From Trifolium pratense (lineage: Eukaryota > Streptophyta > Magnoliopsida > Fabales > Fabaceae), in contig NC_060059.1 in NCBI RefSeq assembly GCF_020283565.1, positions 34,150,838-34,214,837 of the forward strand: a DNA stretch of 64,000 nt, in the 5' to 3' direction. The notes under the pieces are model-generated. The model was not told the origin of the DNA and made no database searches. It saw only the letters and a program-made list of their open reading frames with translations. Below, in pieces: positions 22,289-32,983 of the stretch (the stretch's first letter is position 1; each line of letters starts with the position of its first letter). The position numbers and the translations under genes are program-made.

Positions 22289-22890
22289 GTGCGATAGTAG
22301 TGTTTTGGACTTTGGATTACATGAGGAATATCGTGAGATCTTGACCTTTGATTAAAAAATTAAAAAATATAGAGAAATTGAATTTTAAGGGTGCAGATTT
22401 CCACTACTTTCTTCAGTGAAATTTAAAATTCAGGGAATTCTTTCTCATGTTTGGTTGTAATAAATATTTATAAGTTTATGACAGTCATGATCGGACGGTC
22501 TAGATTTAAACTTTAAAATTAATATTAAGTAAAAAATAAAGATGTGTTTTAAAATTTGAATTGTCTAATTTTCATTAGATGATTTTGAAGTGTTCTTTGT
22601 ATTTGACTATGAAATAAATGAGTTGTGTTTGTAACATTATCATGTGTAATTAATTTATCTATTGTAATTCTTCATATTTGGGAATTCTTGGTTGCATGAA
22701 TTTGGTTTTATTCAATGACAACCGCTCAATTACCAACTAAGGGTAAATAAAAAAGTGGGTCTTCTAGCTCTTTTTTATGTTAAAAAAGAAATAAATAAGT
22801 TTTCACGTAGGTTAGATTAGTGTGTTGAGTATGAGGATTTCAGTTTGAAATATCATAAGTATGAAGACGTCAGGTAAATTCACTCTTGTC
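22289..22890. other. 3' flank of the TolB-like gene
   Basis: AT-rich non-coding sequence. No gene or mobile element is recognised. Confidence 0.5.
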
Positions 22891-22899
22891 AAACATAGT

Positions 22900-23400
22900 T
22901 TCCTTACCACTAATTCAAATATGATTGGATTGGTGGAAACAAAACTCAAATATGATGGATGTGTGATTTCTATTGATTTATGCATTAAATAGTAGAACAA
23001 GTCGATATTCTCTTTACAAACAACTCAAGGAGTTGTCAACCTCACATCCTTTGATGGTGTTTGGTGATTTTAATAAAATTAGGAAAACCTGGAGAAAGAA
23101 AGAACAACCGTGCAACTAGGCCTACACTAGGAATGAAAGAATTTGAAACATAGATAAATGACATGAAACATTTTCAGATTCCATTGTTGCTTAGAAGAAT
23201 CACTTAGTGCATGAGAAATGAAATTAACATTTCACTTAGAGACATCTCCTATGATCATTGTTCTATATTAATTGGGTGTAATTCAAATGATTTGGACTTT
23301 TAGAATGATGATAGGTTTACCAACCTTGATTTTAATAAGTTTATGATAAATAGAGCCGAGCTCTTGAAAAAGTTAAAGGTGCATGAAAATTTAAGGTAAT
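22900..23400 (+). pseudogene. Decayed LINE endonuclease fragment
   Basis: Interrupted plus-strand frames spell parts of an L1-type apurinic endonuclease and the following linker: VVETKLKYDGCVISID, then HPLMVFGDFNKI (the conserved GDFN motif, about 23050), then ISYDHCSILI (the SDH motif region, about 23245), and RAELLKKLKVHE. Several stops and shifts break it. No reverse transcriptase follows, and sequence after about 23560 is not recognisable. Confidence 0.65.
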
Positions 23401-24356
23401 TGCAAACTCAAATAAGTGAATGGAATTAGTACTTTCTTGGATAATATTAAGACTTTGATGGATTGTCATGAGGATGAAGTTCTTCATGAAAATTTTGCTT
23501 TTGAATTTTGAAATTTAGGTGTTGCTGATAAGTTGGATATAGAACACAGCTATCCTACATGTGTTGAAGTCAACAGCATTCCAAATGTAGATTTTAAACA
23601 TAAAGTAGATATTGGGAGAATTGAAAGTTGAATTGGATAAGCTATATGTGCAACGTGAGAAGAGCAAACAGTTGTTAAATAAATTGTTGAGTTGGGGATA
23701 ACACTAGAAGAATTGGTAATTGAATTGAATATGAAACCGACACAATGTGGGGCAAATATAGTACTCTAGTTTTGAAACATGCCGAGAGAGTACTGCACGA
23801 TGTTGACAAACTTGATATATACGGGGAGAAAAGCAATGTGATAGACGCTAAAAATATTTGACATGTAAAATTGAAGAAGACATACATGGTGAAAATACCA
23901 CCTTCACACGTGATGATAAAGTTGCAAGGAAATAGTTTAATTTACAACTTTATCAATTTTTGCGTTGAAAGATTATATTGTATGTTTTTTATTCATTTAA
24001 AATTGATATTTTCACTATGTAGGTCTATGCTTAAACTTCCCAAAAATGAACAAAAAAACTTTATGAAAGATTATATTATATGTTTTCTTATTCATTTACT
24101 ATTGATATTTTTGCGTTGTACGATATTGGCCAAAGTTCATAAGAAAAATATATTGATTACAGTTATTATTACTTTCTTAATTACTTCTTTATTACTAGTC
24201 CCTTGCTTACTCAATTTTGGAGGTTTATTTATGGTAATATTTTTAACTATCATTAAATTAAGTTATTTATAAAAAGTACACATTAACTCAAAATATACAA
24301 AACTATATTAAATTAAAATTAAATTTTTTATAAAAGATTACAACTGTAATCATATC
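23401..24356. other. AT-rich spacer with a 110-bp duplication
   Basis: GAAAGATTATATTGTATG with the following 50 bp recurs about 97 bp later (23968 and 24065). A 133-codon frame covers it (23871-24272), but it is low-complexity and unlikely to be a gene. 23400-23870 has decayed coding-like text with no family match. Confidence 0.4.
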
Positions 24357-24364
24357 ATTCACAT

Positions 24365-25305
24365 TAGTGGCGGATCCAGGACCCTGGTTCAGTGGGTGCA
24401 AATTTTTTACTTCAATTAATAATTTTTAGTAGAATATATATTAAATTAATACACACTCTATTTAAAAATAACTGTCATAGCTAACCAATTTACACACCAA
24501 TATAATTATTGATGTTTTTAGGGTACTTAACTAAATCTCACGTGTGCATATTATTTATTTATAATTATTTTAATTATAGTATTTAATAAATACTCAATCC
24601 ATCTAACATAGCATCTCTTAAAAAATTCTTAGTCTCACCAATAACTCTATATTCGGTCCTTTTTATAAAAAATATTAGGCTTTTGAGATTCATTAAAAAA
24701 TATAACCAGATACAATAATTAGTTAATAAATAATTTTTTTTGACGAAATTTTAAAAAAATTGTTTCTTATAAAATCAGAGAAAGTATATATTAGTAAAAA
24801 AAATACTCTATGATCGATGTTAAATTGTAACTGTATACTATGATTAGGTAGATAAAAAAAAAACACTTATTTTCGGTTAGAATAATGTGTATTAGTAGTA
24901 TTTACTATTTTTTTTACACATAAGTAGTATTTACTATTATCTTAACTCATAAGACGAGTTATTATTATATCCGTTACTATGGAAAATGTTGATGAGATAA
25001 TGAGAAAATATAAAATAATACTATAATTAAATAAAATGAAATGAAAAGACATAAATACAATAGAATTGATGGCAGTCTTTCCAAAAGCGTGTTGTAGTGA
25101 TAATGACAAAGTTAAATGCTCTGCGTCCGTATGATTCAAACTCTAGACGTCCGCATGATGCAGTTGATCAGATGAAATTGGGGTGCATGGTGCAAAATTA
25201 AATATCCAAGAGGTGCAAAAGTGAAATAAATAATATCCTATGTGAAATTTTCAAAAGTTCAAGGTGTGCAGGTGCACACCCTCACATGGCACTGAATCCG
25301 CCCCG
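24365..25305. mobile_element. Non-autonomous hAT element, 941 bp
   Basis: Termini are TAGTGGCGGATCCAGG and (reverse complement) CGGGGCGGATTCAGTG. The 8-bp target ATTCACAT is duplicated exactly at 24357-24364 and 25306-25313. Inside, 24515-24660 is homologous to the MITE at 37037-37352 (GTACTTAACT, TCTCACGTGT, AATAACTCTATAT), so it carries a nested or captured MITE. There is no transposase. Confidence 0.85.
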
Positions 25306-25313
25306 ATTCACAT

Positions 25314-26782
25314 TTTGTCATCAAACTATGTACATGTTCACAAAATGTAATCTTTTTACGGGACTAATCACAATGACCCCCTATTTGTAAGAGTCTTTTA
25401 CATATTTAAGTAAAAAAAAAAAACGTGTTTCCAATAAAAATGTACAAATCTTTGAACAATTATGAATTGTGTATACAATGAAACACTTTATGCTTTTGAC
25501 TTATTTTCCTTTGGAATGAAACAACTCAAAATTAGTCTAAAATTTAAACTCAATGTCATTTTATATCTGCTCACTTTGTATTTCACTCGCATTAAAAAAT
25601 CTCTTGGTTAACATGTGCACGTAAAATGTCATAATACAAAATTGAAATTAATTGGTAATTTAGGTTTATCCAATTATAGGAATATTTGGTTCTGCGGTGG
25701 TATTTAACATATTACAGTTCTTTGAGACAAAAAATAAATATATGAGAAATTACTTATTCTGTTGTACAACAAAATTTGCAACTTAGTGAGTTTTGTCTTT
25801 AACTTTTATAAATATATGCAAAAAAAATGAAAGAAAAGGAAATAGAAAAATACAAAAGAAAATATGAAAATAAATAAGAGATCAAAAAATAATTATGCGT
25901 GAAGTATTACATGAAAAATTAAGGAGAACGAATTATAATATATTAATGGTTTTGTGCATAATAATTGGTTGTGGGTAATTTTGATGATTGATATGCATGA
26001 CTCTAAGAGTCATATTACATAAAAATGAGAGAATTTTGTATGATTTATTAAAATTAAATTTTTTAATTTAAATTTTAGAATCGGTTGGTAGTGTCATGCA
26101 TGTAATATGTTGGTGGTCTTCTTGGTGATTGATGTATATGATTTAAAGATTCACATTCATCACATGAAAATGAAGGAAAACATATTGTGTATTATTTTCT
26201 AATATTCGAAAAAATAAAATTGTTATGGTATATTATTTGTGTGTTTTTTTTTTTTAAATAAAATTTGCAACATCTAAATTTCAAAATTAAAGGTAAAATT
26301 ATCAATTTTAGATTAAGTTCAAAATTAAATTTTCAATCAATAGTATTCAAGTTTGATATCTAACTTGAGCAATACTTGAGTCATTTTTTTTTTGTCAATA
26401 TACTTTAGTTATTTTTTTGAAATTTGAGATTAAAAGATAAACAAGTAACAAATCATTAAATCAATTTTAAAAATTTAGTTTTAAATATAAGATATAACAA
26501 AAAAAACCAAAAAAGAAAAAGATATAATAAATTTAGTGGGTTTCTGGGGGCGTGAAATCTTAAAGCATTGGTGGATTTGAATATTTTTTTCCATCCGCTA
26601 CGTATCTAGCGGATTTAGTATCCTACCTATGTAGCGGTCAGAGATTTTTTGGTAAATTAACAAGACATGTGAGAAACATAAGGAGTGCTAAAAGAAATTC
26701 TCGTATGAATAATGCTTTAGTCAAATGATGAGTCAACAAAGATCAATAACTTGTTAATAGTCTAACTTCTCCAAATTTGCAA
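25314..26782. other. AT-rich spacer, no gene recognised
   Basis: Long A/T runs. Near 26595-26640 it has CCGCTACGTATCTAGCGG and ATGTAGCGG motifs related to the palindromes inside the neighbouring MITE. Two imperfect copies of a block with TGATTGATATGCATGA / TGATTGATGTATATGA sit at about 25985 and 26130. Confidence 0.5.
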
Positions 26783-27194
26783 GAGAATTACTTTTGCCAC
26801 CCTACTAGCTAGTCACGCACCCAACACATTTCCCTTTTTACCATTCCACTACTTTAAGTAGCGGACGTTGTAAAATGAGAAATTTTGAGCGAAACACCCT
26901 ACCTGAAAATCGAGATTTTTATCATTTCTCTATTTAAGTAGCGGATTAGTTCTTTACTTAAGTAGCGAACGTTATAAAAATGTGAAATTTGAGAGAAAAA
27001 AAAAAAACACCCCCTAACATATATTTATAACGTCCGCTACTTAAGTAGAGGATTTTTGGAGAAAAAAACACCATCCTACTATGAAATTTTCAAGATTTTA
27101 AATGTATAATCCGCTACTTAAGTAGCGGACGGAGATATTTTTGTAATTTCGTAAGGCGCACCCCAGAATCAACAGGGTGACAAAAGTAAATCTC
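26783..27194. mobile_element. Mutator-type MITE with palindromic repeats
   Basis: Termini are GAGAATTACTTTTGCCACCCT and (reverse complement) GAGATTTACTTTTGTCACCCT. The 9-bp target duplication has one mismatch: AATTTGCAA (26774-26782) and AATTTCCAA (27195-27203). The interior repeats ACTTAAGTAGCGGA in both orientations at about 26852, 26933, 26956, 27030 and 27108. The last forms the full palindrome TCCGCTACTTAAGTAGCGGA. Confidence 0.8.
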
Positions 27195-27265
27195 AATTTC
27201 CAATTGATATATCTTCATTTGTAAACCAAGCCTAAACATGTACGAATGGAGACATAAAATTGTTG

Positions 27266-27523
27266 GTGTTTTCTCTCCCGACCCCCCGTGATTATTTTAT
27301 ACCCCCCAATATTCCAATTTTGTCCTTGCAGAAAAAATTCGGTTGGTAGAAATCGAATTTTTTCTAGTGCAAATTCAGCTTAAATTTCGGTTTTTAGAAA
27401 CCGAAATTTGTTTTCAAGGCAAAAAAAAAAACTTCCGTTTCTACAAACCGAAGTTTTCTCAAGGACAAAATTGGAAATTCATAAGGTATAAAAGAAACAC
27501 TGGAGGTCGTGAGAGAAAACATC
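27266..27523. mobile_element. Mutator-type MITE, 258 bp
   Basis: Termini are GTGTTTTCTCTC and (reverse complement) GATGTTTTCTCTC. The flanking direct repeat AAAATTGTTG (9-10 bp) lies at 27256-27265 and 27524-27533. Internal pairs of TTCGGTTT/AAACCGAA blocks can fold. There is no coding capacity. Confidence 0.8.
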
Positions 27524-27533
27524 AAAATTGTTG

Positions 27534-28049
27534 CATTTTGTCTCCTCTAAATTGATTAGAGTTCCTTAATGTGTTCTCCCATCTATTGAAAAATATATTC
27601 TGGTAATATAAATTTTACCGAAAAATATCTTATGATATTATCTTTTTAGTGTGAACAATACTGTCAACAACCATCATAAAAAATATCATTATGGTTATGA
27701 ATAAGTTAATCATGCTTAAGCACCAATTATTTTTGTCTTAGTGATACTAAATGTTTTGGGCCTACGGTGCAAATCAAGAGGGTGGTGTATGTGGCTAAAA
27801 GGGTGGTGTGAGTAAAACAACCCGTAAGGAAAGGTGTGAGCCCCAACTGTGATAGTGTGAATTCTAGAAAACGGATTAAATTAGGTTATTCATTGTATTA
27901 TATAGTTAGACAATTTTACTAGTATCATCTACTGATTTTCTCGCCGCGGCATTCTAAATTACCTAAATATCTTTATCTGCTATTTAAATTTGGTCATTGA
28001 GGATATATAAAAAAAATTAATCATTGAAACCGTAAGAGTTGTCGGTCGG
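27534..28049. other. Spacer before the LTR element
   Basis: Mixed-composition non-coding DNA ending in the GTCGG target of the LTR element (28045-28049). No gene is seen. Confidence 0.5.
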
Positions 28050-28590
28050 TGTACCGGGCCATGGACCAGGGTGTGATTTGTTAAGGCCCAATACGAAAAA
28101 GCCCAATAGGAGCATCTAAAGGAGAAGCGTGAAAACAACCATGAAGAACACATGATAAGCATGATCCACCATGACTTGGAGAAGAAGGAAGAAACTTGGA
28201 GAAGAAGGAAGAAGCTTGGAGAAGAAGGAAAAGTAACCGCCCACTACCCATGAATTCCTCTCCAAGCAAGGCGGTTATCAAGCAACAAGAAGGAGATATT
28301 TTGTCTATAAATAGGATCTTCTTCAAGAAAACAAGGGACTCTCTCATTCTGAGAAACCACCATACTTTCATTCTTGTAAAGAGACAATTCTTTCATTCTT
28401 GTAAAGTTAATCAATTTTTTCTCTGATCATACTTGTATCAATTATCAATCTTGAATAACACAAACCCCCTATATTCTTCACCACAAGATCCGAATCTGAC
28501 TTATAAAACTCCCAGGGTTGTTGGGATTGAACCAAGTGTAATCACACCATTTAATCAATAATACAACCCCCCTTGTTTTTTACCAGAACA
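28050..28590 (+). repeat. 5' LTR of LARD-type element, 541 bp
   Basis: It differs from the 3' LTR by an extra 20-bp copy of a GAAGAAGGAAGAA-type tandem near 28190, a 2-bp indel in a C run, and only a few substitutions that I can see. It contains a CTATAAATAG TATA box near 28307. Confidence 0.95.
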
Positions 28591-28593
28591 TTT

Positions 28594-28611
28594 TGGCGCC
28601 CACCGTGGGAC
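28594..28611 (+). other. Primer-binding site of LARD-type element
   Basis: TGGCGCCCACCGTGGGAC begins three bases after the LTR end AACA. It is the site where a tRNA would prime minus-strand cDNA. Confidence 0.8.
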
Positions 28612-28675
28612 TGCGGTAAAAACATTTGTCCCAGCCTACCACATCAATCTAGACAAAAAATTAAACATCTCCACA

Positions 28676-29060
28676 TGGCTGGAGAACATGCATCTGTTCT
28701 CACACCATCCAAGAACCGCCGCGCCGCCACGAACACACGAAACTGCTAGCCAGTCCGCCCACTATCTTCTCTATCGCGACTCTGCTCGCAGTCCAGATGG
28801 TGTTTTGTTTCAAATCTCACGCATCACGTTGTGTGTCACTAAAAGAGAAAGCTTTATTCATATGTGTTCGTTATGGTCGCTGTTGGCCAAGCTCCAGGCG
28901 ACAACAATGAAGCCGCCGTCGCCGCCGTCATGTTCATGATGAAATCGCCGCCGCCGTCGGCTGTGGATAAATTATCGTTGTGTAGGAACCACCGCTTCAT
29001 CACCAAGTTTATGAAGGAATCGGTGTAATTACCCAGGTTCGGAAAGAACATGACGACTGA
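28676..29060 (+). pseudogene. Remnant gag-like leader frames
   Basis: An ATG at 28676 opens a 24-codon frame. A second frame of about 51 codons starts at 28873 (MVAVGQAPGDNNEAAVAAV). It is Ala/Pro-rich from GCCGCC repeats and then reads CRNHRFITKFMKES. Neither carries a zinc knuckle or other gag signature that I recognise. These may be debris of gag or captured host sequence. Confidence 0.35.
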
Positions 29061-30129
29061 TCAAGACGAGCTCAACATCCGTCTCACAAGAATTCAAGCA
29101 ACACAGACTCTATGCGGAACAGACTCTATTCAAAATCCTCAGGAAAGTACTCTGAAATGCTTTTTAACTATGAAACTTCTCTGCAACTTATTATCTTAGT
29201 TTGTTTAATGACATTATCCTCTTAATGAAAGGTCCATGATTAGTAATGTGTTCTGGATAAATTAAGTCTGTGTCTATATGCTTCTTGAATAAAATAATTT
29301 ATTGAATAAATAATATTAAATAATATGTGTGTATTTTCCAAATTGTTGTGGACTACTAGTTTGCCTATTCAAACATGATGATTGTCACTGTTAGTTTACA
29401 CAACGTGATATTTTAGAGTCCAATAGAAAAATTGGTTATATTTCTTGCCTTTATATGATAGTAGATGTATTTGTCTCACTGATATACAATTATGTCACTT
29501 TTATTTGAAAATAAAATTTGAATCTTCTATTTTTGGAACTACTACTGAATTCGCTATTGACATCGAGTGAAATTTCAATGACATAATGACTAACGATTTT
29601 TACGGGAATTTATGATCCAAGCCTAATTAATAAGTATATATAGAATGAAACTGTAGATGAAATATACTTTCAAGCAATAGATGCTCCAAGACTGTTAAGA
29701 TTGTTGGGAACAATCTGGGAATAACGTGTCAATCGAATTGTAATAGTAACCACTAAATGGCTATACATTTTTCATAACGTTTGTTTGTGTGTCCTTGCAT
29801 GTGCAAAATACTTTGAGCGCAACACTCCTGCTAAGAGAGGTGATCATAAAACACAAGCAGCTGAACATTGATGCCACTCGGCGAGATAGAAGTCGCCAAC
29901 TAATATTTCAGGTTCAAGCATATTCCGCGATAACCACCGCAATGGAACTCAGTCTCGCCACGCCAAAACATAATTGTTTTTCTTGCCAGGCGAGGAGCGC
30001 CGCAACAAACCGCCCATAGCGGTATCATTTTCATTTGTTTTATTTTTCATATATTATTATTGTTGAACTTCTAATGTATCAAAGCTTATTTGCAGCAATC
30101 ATGATTAAGTTATGGACTCTGAATAAAAA
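29060..30129. other. Non-coding interior of LARD-type element
   Basis: AT-rich text without gag, protease, RT, RNase H or integrase motifs. A 76-codon frame at 29789-30019 has no family signature. Confidence 0.5.
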
Positions 30130-30676
30130 AGAAATTAAATCAGGGTTGAGAGGCCTTGGCGTCACCCGTAGGGGGCGTCAGAAACAGAAATTAAATCAGG
30201 GTTGAGAGGCCTTGGCGTCACCCGTAGGGGGCGTCAGAAACAGAAAATAAATCAGGGTTGAGAGGCCTTGGCGTCACCCGTAGGGGGCGTCAGAAACAGA
30301 AAATAAATCAGGGTTGAGAGGTCTTGGCGTCACCCGTAGGGGGCGTCAGAAACAGAAAATAAATCAGGGTTGAGAGGCCTTGGCGTCACCCGTAGGGGGC
30401 GTCAGAAACAGAAAATAAATCAGGGTTGAGAGGCTTTGGCGTCACCCGTAGGGGGCGTCAGAAACAGAAAATAAACCAAGGTTGAAAGGCCCTGGCGTTA
30501 CCTGTAAACCTTACGAGTAGGGTACGTCAAAAACAGAAAATAAACCAAGGTTGAAAGGCCCTGGCGTTACCTGTAAACCTTACGAGTAGGGTACGTCAAA
30601 AACAGAAAATAAACCAAGGTTGAAAGGCCCTGGCGTTACCTGTAAACCTTACGAGTAGGGGGCGCCAGAAAAATAA
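30130..30676 (+). repeat. Tandem array inside LARD: 56-bp x6, 69-bp x3
   Basis: The landmark CAGGGTTGAGAGGC starts at 30141, 30197, 30253, 30309, 30365 and 30421, exactly 56 bp apart. The variant CAAGGTTGAAAGGC follows at 30477, 30546 and 30615, 69 bp apart. The variant is longer by 13 bp (a GTAAACCTTACGA segment). Units contain GGCGTCACCCGTAGGGGGCGTC. Copies are nearly identical, so the array was amplified recently. Confidence 0.95.
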
Positions 30677-31495
30677 AATATACAGTGAAGAAAGGCAGGA
30701 TTATCAACACCACCAAAGCTTACACACAGTCAAAACAAGGCGATTCACCATAACGTCAAGTCATAAGATTCTAAAAGCAAGAAGGACACAACCAAATCGT
30801 TCGTCATGCAGCGAAACAAGGCGACATATCGCCATACCAGCTACAATTCTCCAAAAAGGCAACAGGTATAAAGTTATTCTCAAACGATTCATAATCATGT
30901 TTAAAGAGCTAATTAAAGACATTGCAGGTGCAAAGTTAAAAATTTTCAAAGGCGAGATTATTTTCAACACCAGACACAAAGTATAGTGGAAGGGCGAATC
31001 CGAGCAACGCCAATTCTTTCTAAATCGCCAAGAAACAACAGTTACCAAATAAGGCGTGCAAGCCTGACAGTACGAAAATCAACTACAACATAGAAGCAGA
31101 AGTTACTAGCCACAAAGTTTCAATTTGTTTTCAAGAAGGAAAGGCGAACCGCGAAAGACGAAGAGGCGAGATTGGTGACAACGCTAGCTTGAAAATGCAA
31201 ATACAATGAAAAAAGAGGAAGGGCGACTTGCCAACTTGCTCAAAGTCGCCAAGAAACAATGACAACAATATTCAAAGCCACAAATGGTGTACATCAAGAT
31301 ATTCAAAAGTCATAGAAGGGCGTACAAATTATCTAAGAAATATCAACAACAAAAGGAAGGACAAGGCGACAAGCAAACAAAGAGTATGAGTCAACAATAA
31401 ATAGGCGACATAGAACAACACCGAGGCATAATAATTGCCAAGTGATTTCAACCAAAAGCACTTCGCCTTCTTGAAGCCTCGTGCTTGGGGGGCTG

Positions 31496-32014
31496 TGTAC
31501 CGGGCCATGGACCAGGGTGTGATTTGTTAAGGCCCAATACGAAAAAGCCCAATAGGAGCATCTAAAGGAGAAGCGTGAAAACAACCATGAAGAACACATG
31601 ATAAGCATGATCCACCATGACTTGGAGAAGAAGGAAGAAACTTGGAGAAGAAGGAAAAGTAACCGCCCACTACCCATGAATTCATCTCCAAGCAAGGCGG
31701 TTATCAAGCAACAAGAAGGAGATATTTTGTCTATAAATAGGATCTTCTTCAAGAAAACAAGGGACTCTCTCATTCTGAGAAACCACCATACTTTCATTCT
31801 TGTAAAGAGACAATTCTTTCATTCTTGTAAAGTTAATCAATTTTTTCTCTGATCATACTTGTATCAATTATCAATCTTGAATAACACAAACCCCCTATAT
31901 TCTTCACCACAAGATCCGAATCTGACTTATAAAACTCTCAGGGTTGTTGGGATTGAACCAAGTGTAATCACACCATTTAATCAATAATACAACCCCTTGT
32001 TTTTTACCAGAACA
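31496..32014 (+). repeat. 3' LTR of LARD-type element, 519 bp
   Basis: It starts TGTACCGGGCC directly after the purine tract and ends AACA before the GTCGG target copy. Near-identity to the 5' LTR implies a recent insertion. Confidence 0.95.
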
Positions 32015-32019
32015 GTCGG

Positions 32020-32413
32020 TGTCTCAAATTTGTGAAATAATAAATCTCCTAAATTAAAAAAAAATCAATCAATTAGTCTTTTATATTGTTTTATACCATA
32101 ATTTTAAATTTTTATGCTTGTTTAATTTGATCGAATAACAAGATCCAACCATGAATCAATGCCACCATCATGAAATACATATGATGTTCGTGGTCCACAA
32201 TAAAATCAACCTTATTTTGTGTTTTGGGTGCATCATTTTTATACGTTTTTTACATTTAACTGAAACCGATTTATAAGCTCCTTTTTTTATACCACACAAA
32301 TTTTGCATGTCATATTTTAATGTGAAACAATCAAGTTATGGACCTATATATACTATAATAAATTGTATAATCTAGCACTAAAATATACTCTGCATATCCA
32401 TCAAATAATTAAA
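32020..32413. other. 5' region of the SPH gene
   Basis: AT-rich. A TATATATA box at 32345-32352 lies 62 bp before the SPH ATG. The LARD-type element ends about 400 bp upstream of the gene. Confidence 0.45.
32345..32352 (+). promoter_or_regulatory. TATA box of the SPH gene
   Basis: TATATATA in CCTATATATACT, at the right distance for a short leader before the ATG at 32414. It is inferred from position only. Confidence 0.4.
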
Positions 32414-32695
32414 ATGGCTTCATTTAGCATCAAACTTTTGTTCTTGCAATATTTCTTGATGGCCATTGTTCTCATATTCACATTTACTATCACACAAAAC
32501 GGTGTACAAGGATGGAATGAGTTTGGAAAAAAAAGTGTGCGCATTTATAATGGTTTAGGGGGCGATGATTTTACTGTTCATTGCAAATCTAAAGATGACA
32601 ATTTAGGATATCACGTGATTCACAATAATCAATATTATCATTTTGAGTTCCGTCCTAATGACATTGTGGCTGTAACATTATTCTTTTGTAATATA

Positions 32696-32839
32696 TGTTA
32701 GGTGGTTTCTCCCAGTTTGGGCTTATTGGGTTGTGTTTAGTCCAAGCCCATTTATGTGTAAGTGTCCATCTGTGTTGTAAACCTATATAAGACATATGTT
32801 TGTGATGTGAATAAGATAATGGAACACTTTTACTCAACA
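32696..32839 (+). repeat. 5' LTR of copia element, 144 bp
   Basis: It contains a CTATATAAG TATA box near 32783. It matches the 3' LTR base for base as far as I can read. Confidence 0.96.
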
Positions 32840-32841
32840 AG

Positions 32842-32853
32842 TGGTATCCGAGC
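32842..32853 (+). other. Primer-binding site of copia element
   Basis: TGGTATCCGAGC follows the LTR end after two bases. The common form in copia elements is TGGTATCAGAGC, complementary to initiator tRNA-Met. Confidence 0.85.
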
Positions 32854-32983
32854 GGTTCAAATCCAACGGCCTTAAACGCTAAACCGTTTCTTTCCGTTAC
32901 AACCGTCGCAACGGTTCTTGATCACTGTTTTCTCCTTTCGTCATCGTTTTTTCTCTCTTGCAAAGCTTTTCTCACCGGAATCA

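Larger units (their letters stand above)
28050..32014 (+). mobile_element. LARD-type LTR retrotransposon, 3965 bp
   Basis: It is complete. Target duplication GTCGG lies at 28045-28049 and 32015-32019. LTRs start TGTACC and end AACA. A primer-binding site TGGCGCCCACCGTGGGAC (28594-28611) follows the 5' LTR, and a purine tract (31481-31495) precedes the 3' LTR. That PBS type is usual for Ty3/gypsy Tat/Ogre-like elements. The 2.9-kb interior has no pol; the only gag-like start (28676, MAGEHASVLTPSKNRR) stops after 24 codons. It therefore needs proteins from an autonomous partner. Confidence 0.93.

Noticed and set aside
23871..24272. 133-codon plus-strand frame rich in Ile, Leu and Phe
   Set aside because: It is AT-driven low complexity created by a 110-bp direct duplication, with no domain and no codon signature of a plant gene.
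30130..30676. CRISPR-like array
   Set aside because: It is a contiguous tandem repeat with no unique spacers, inside an LTR element of a plant genome.
31333..31797. 154-codon minus-strand frame in and before the LARD 3' LTR, with a partner at 28081-28371
   Set aside because: Antisense to an LTR and repeated because the LTRs are repeated. It has no recognised protein family.
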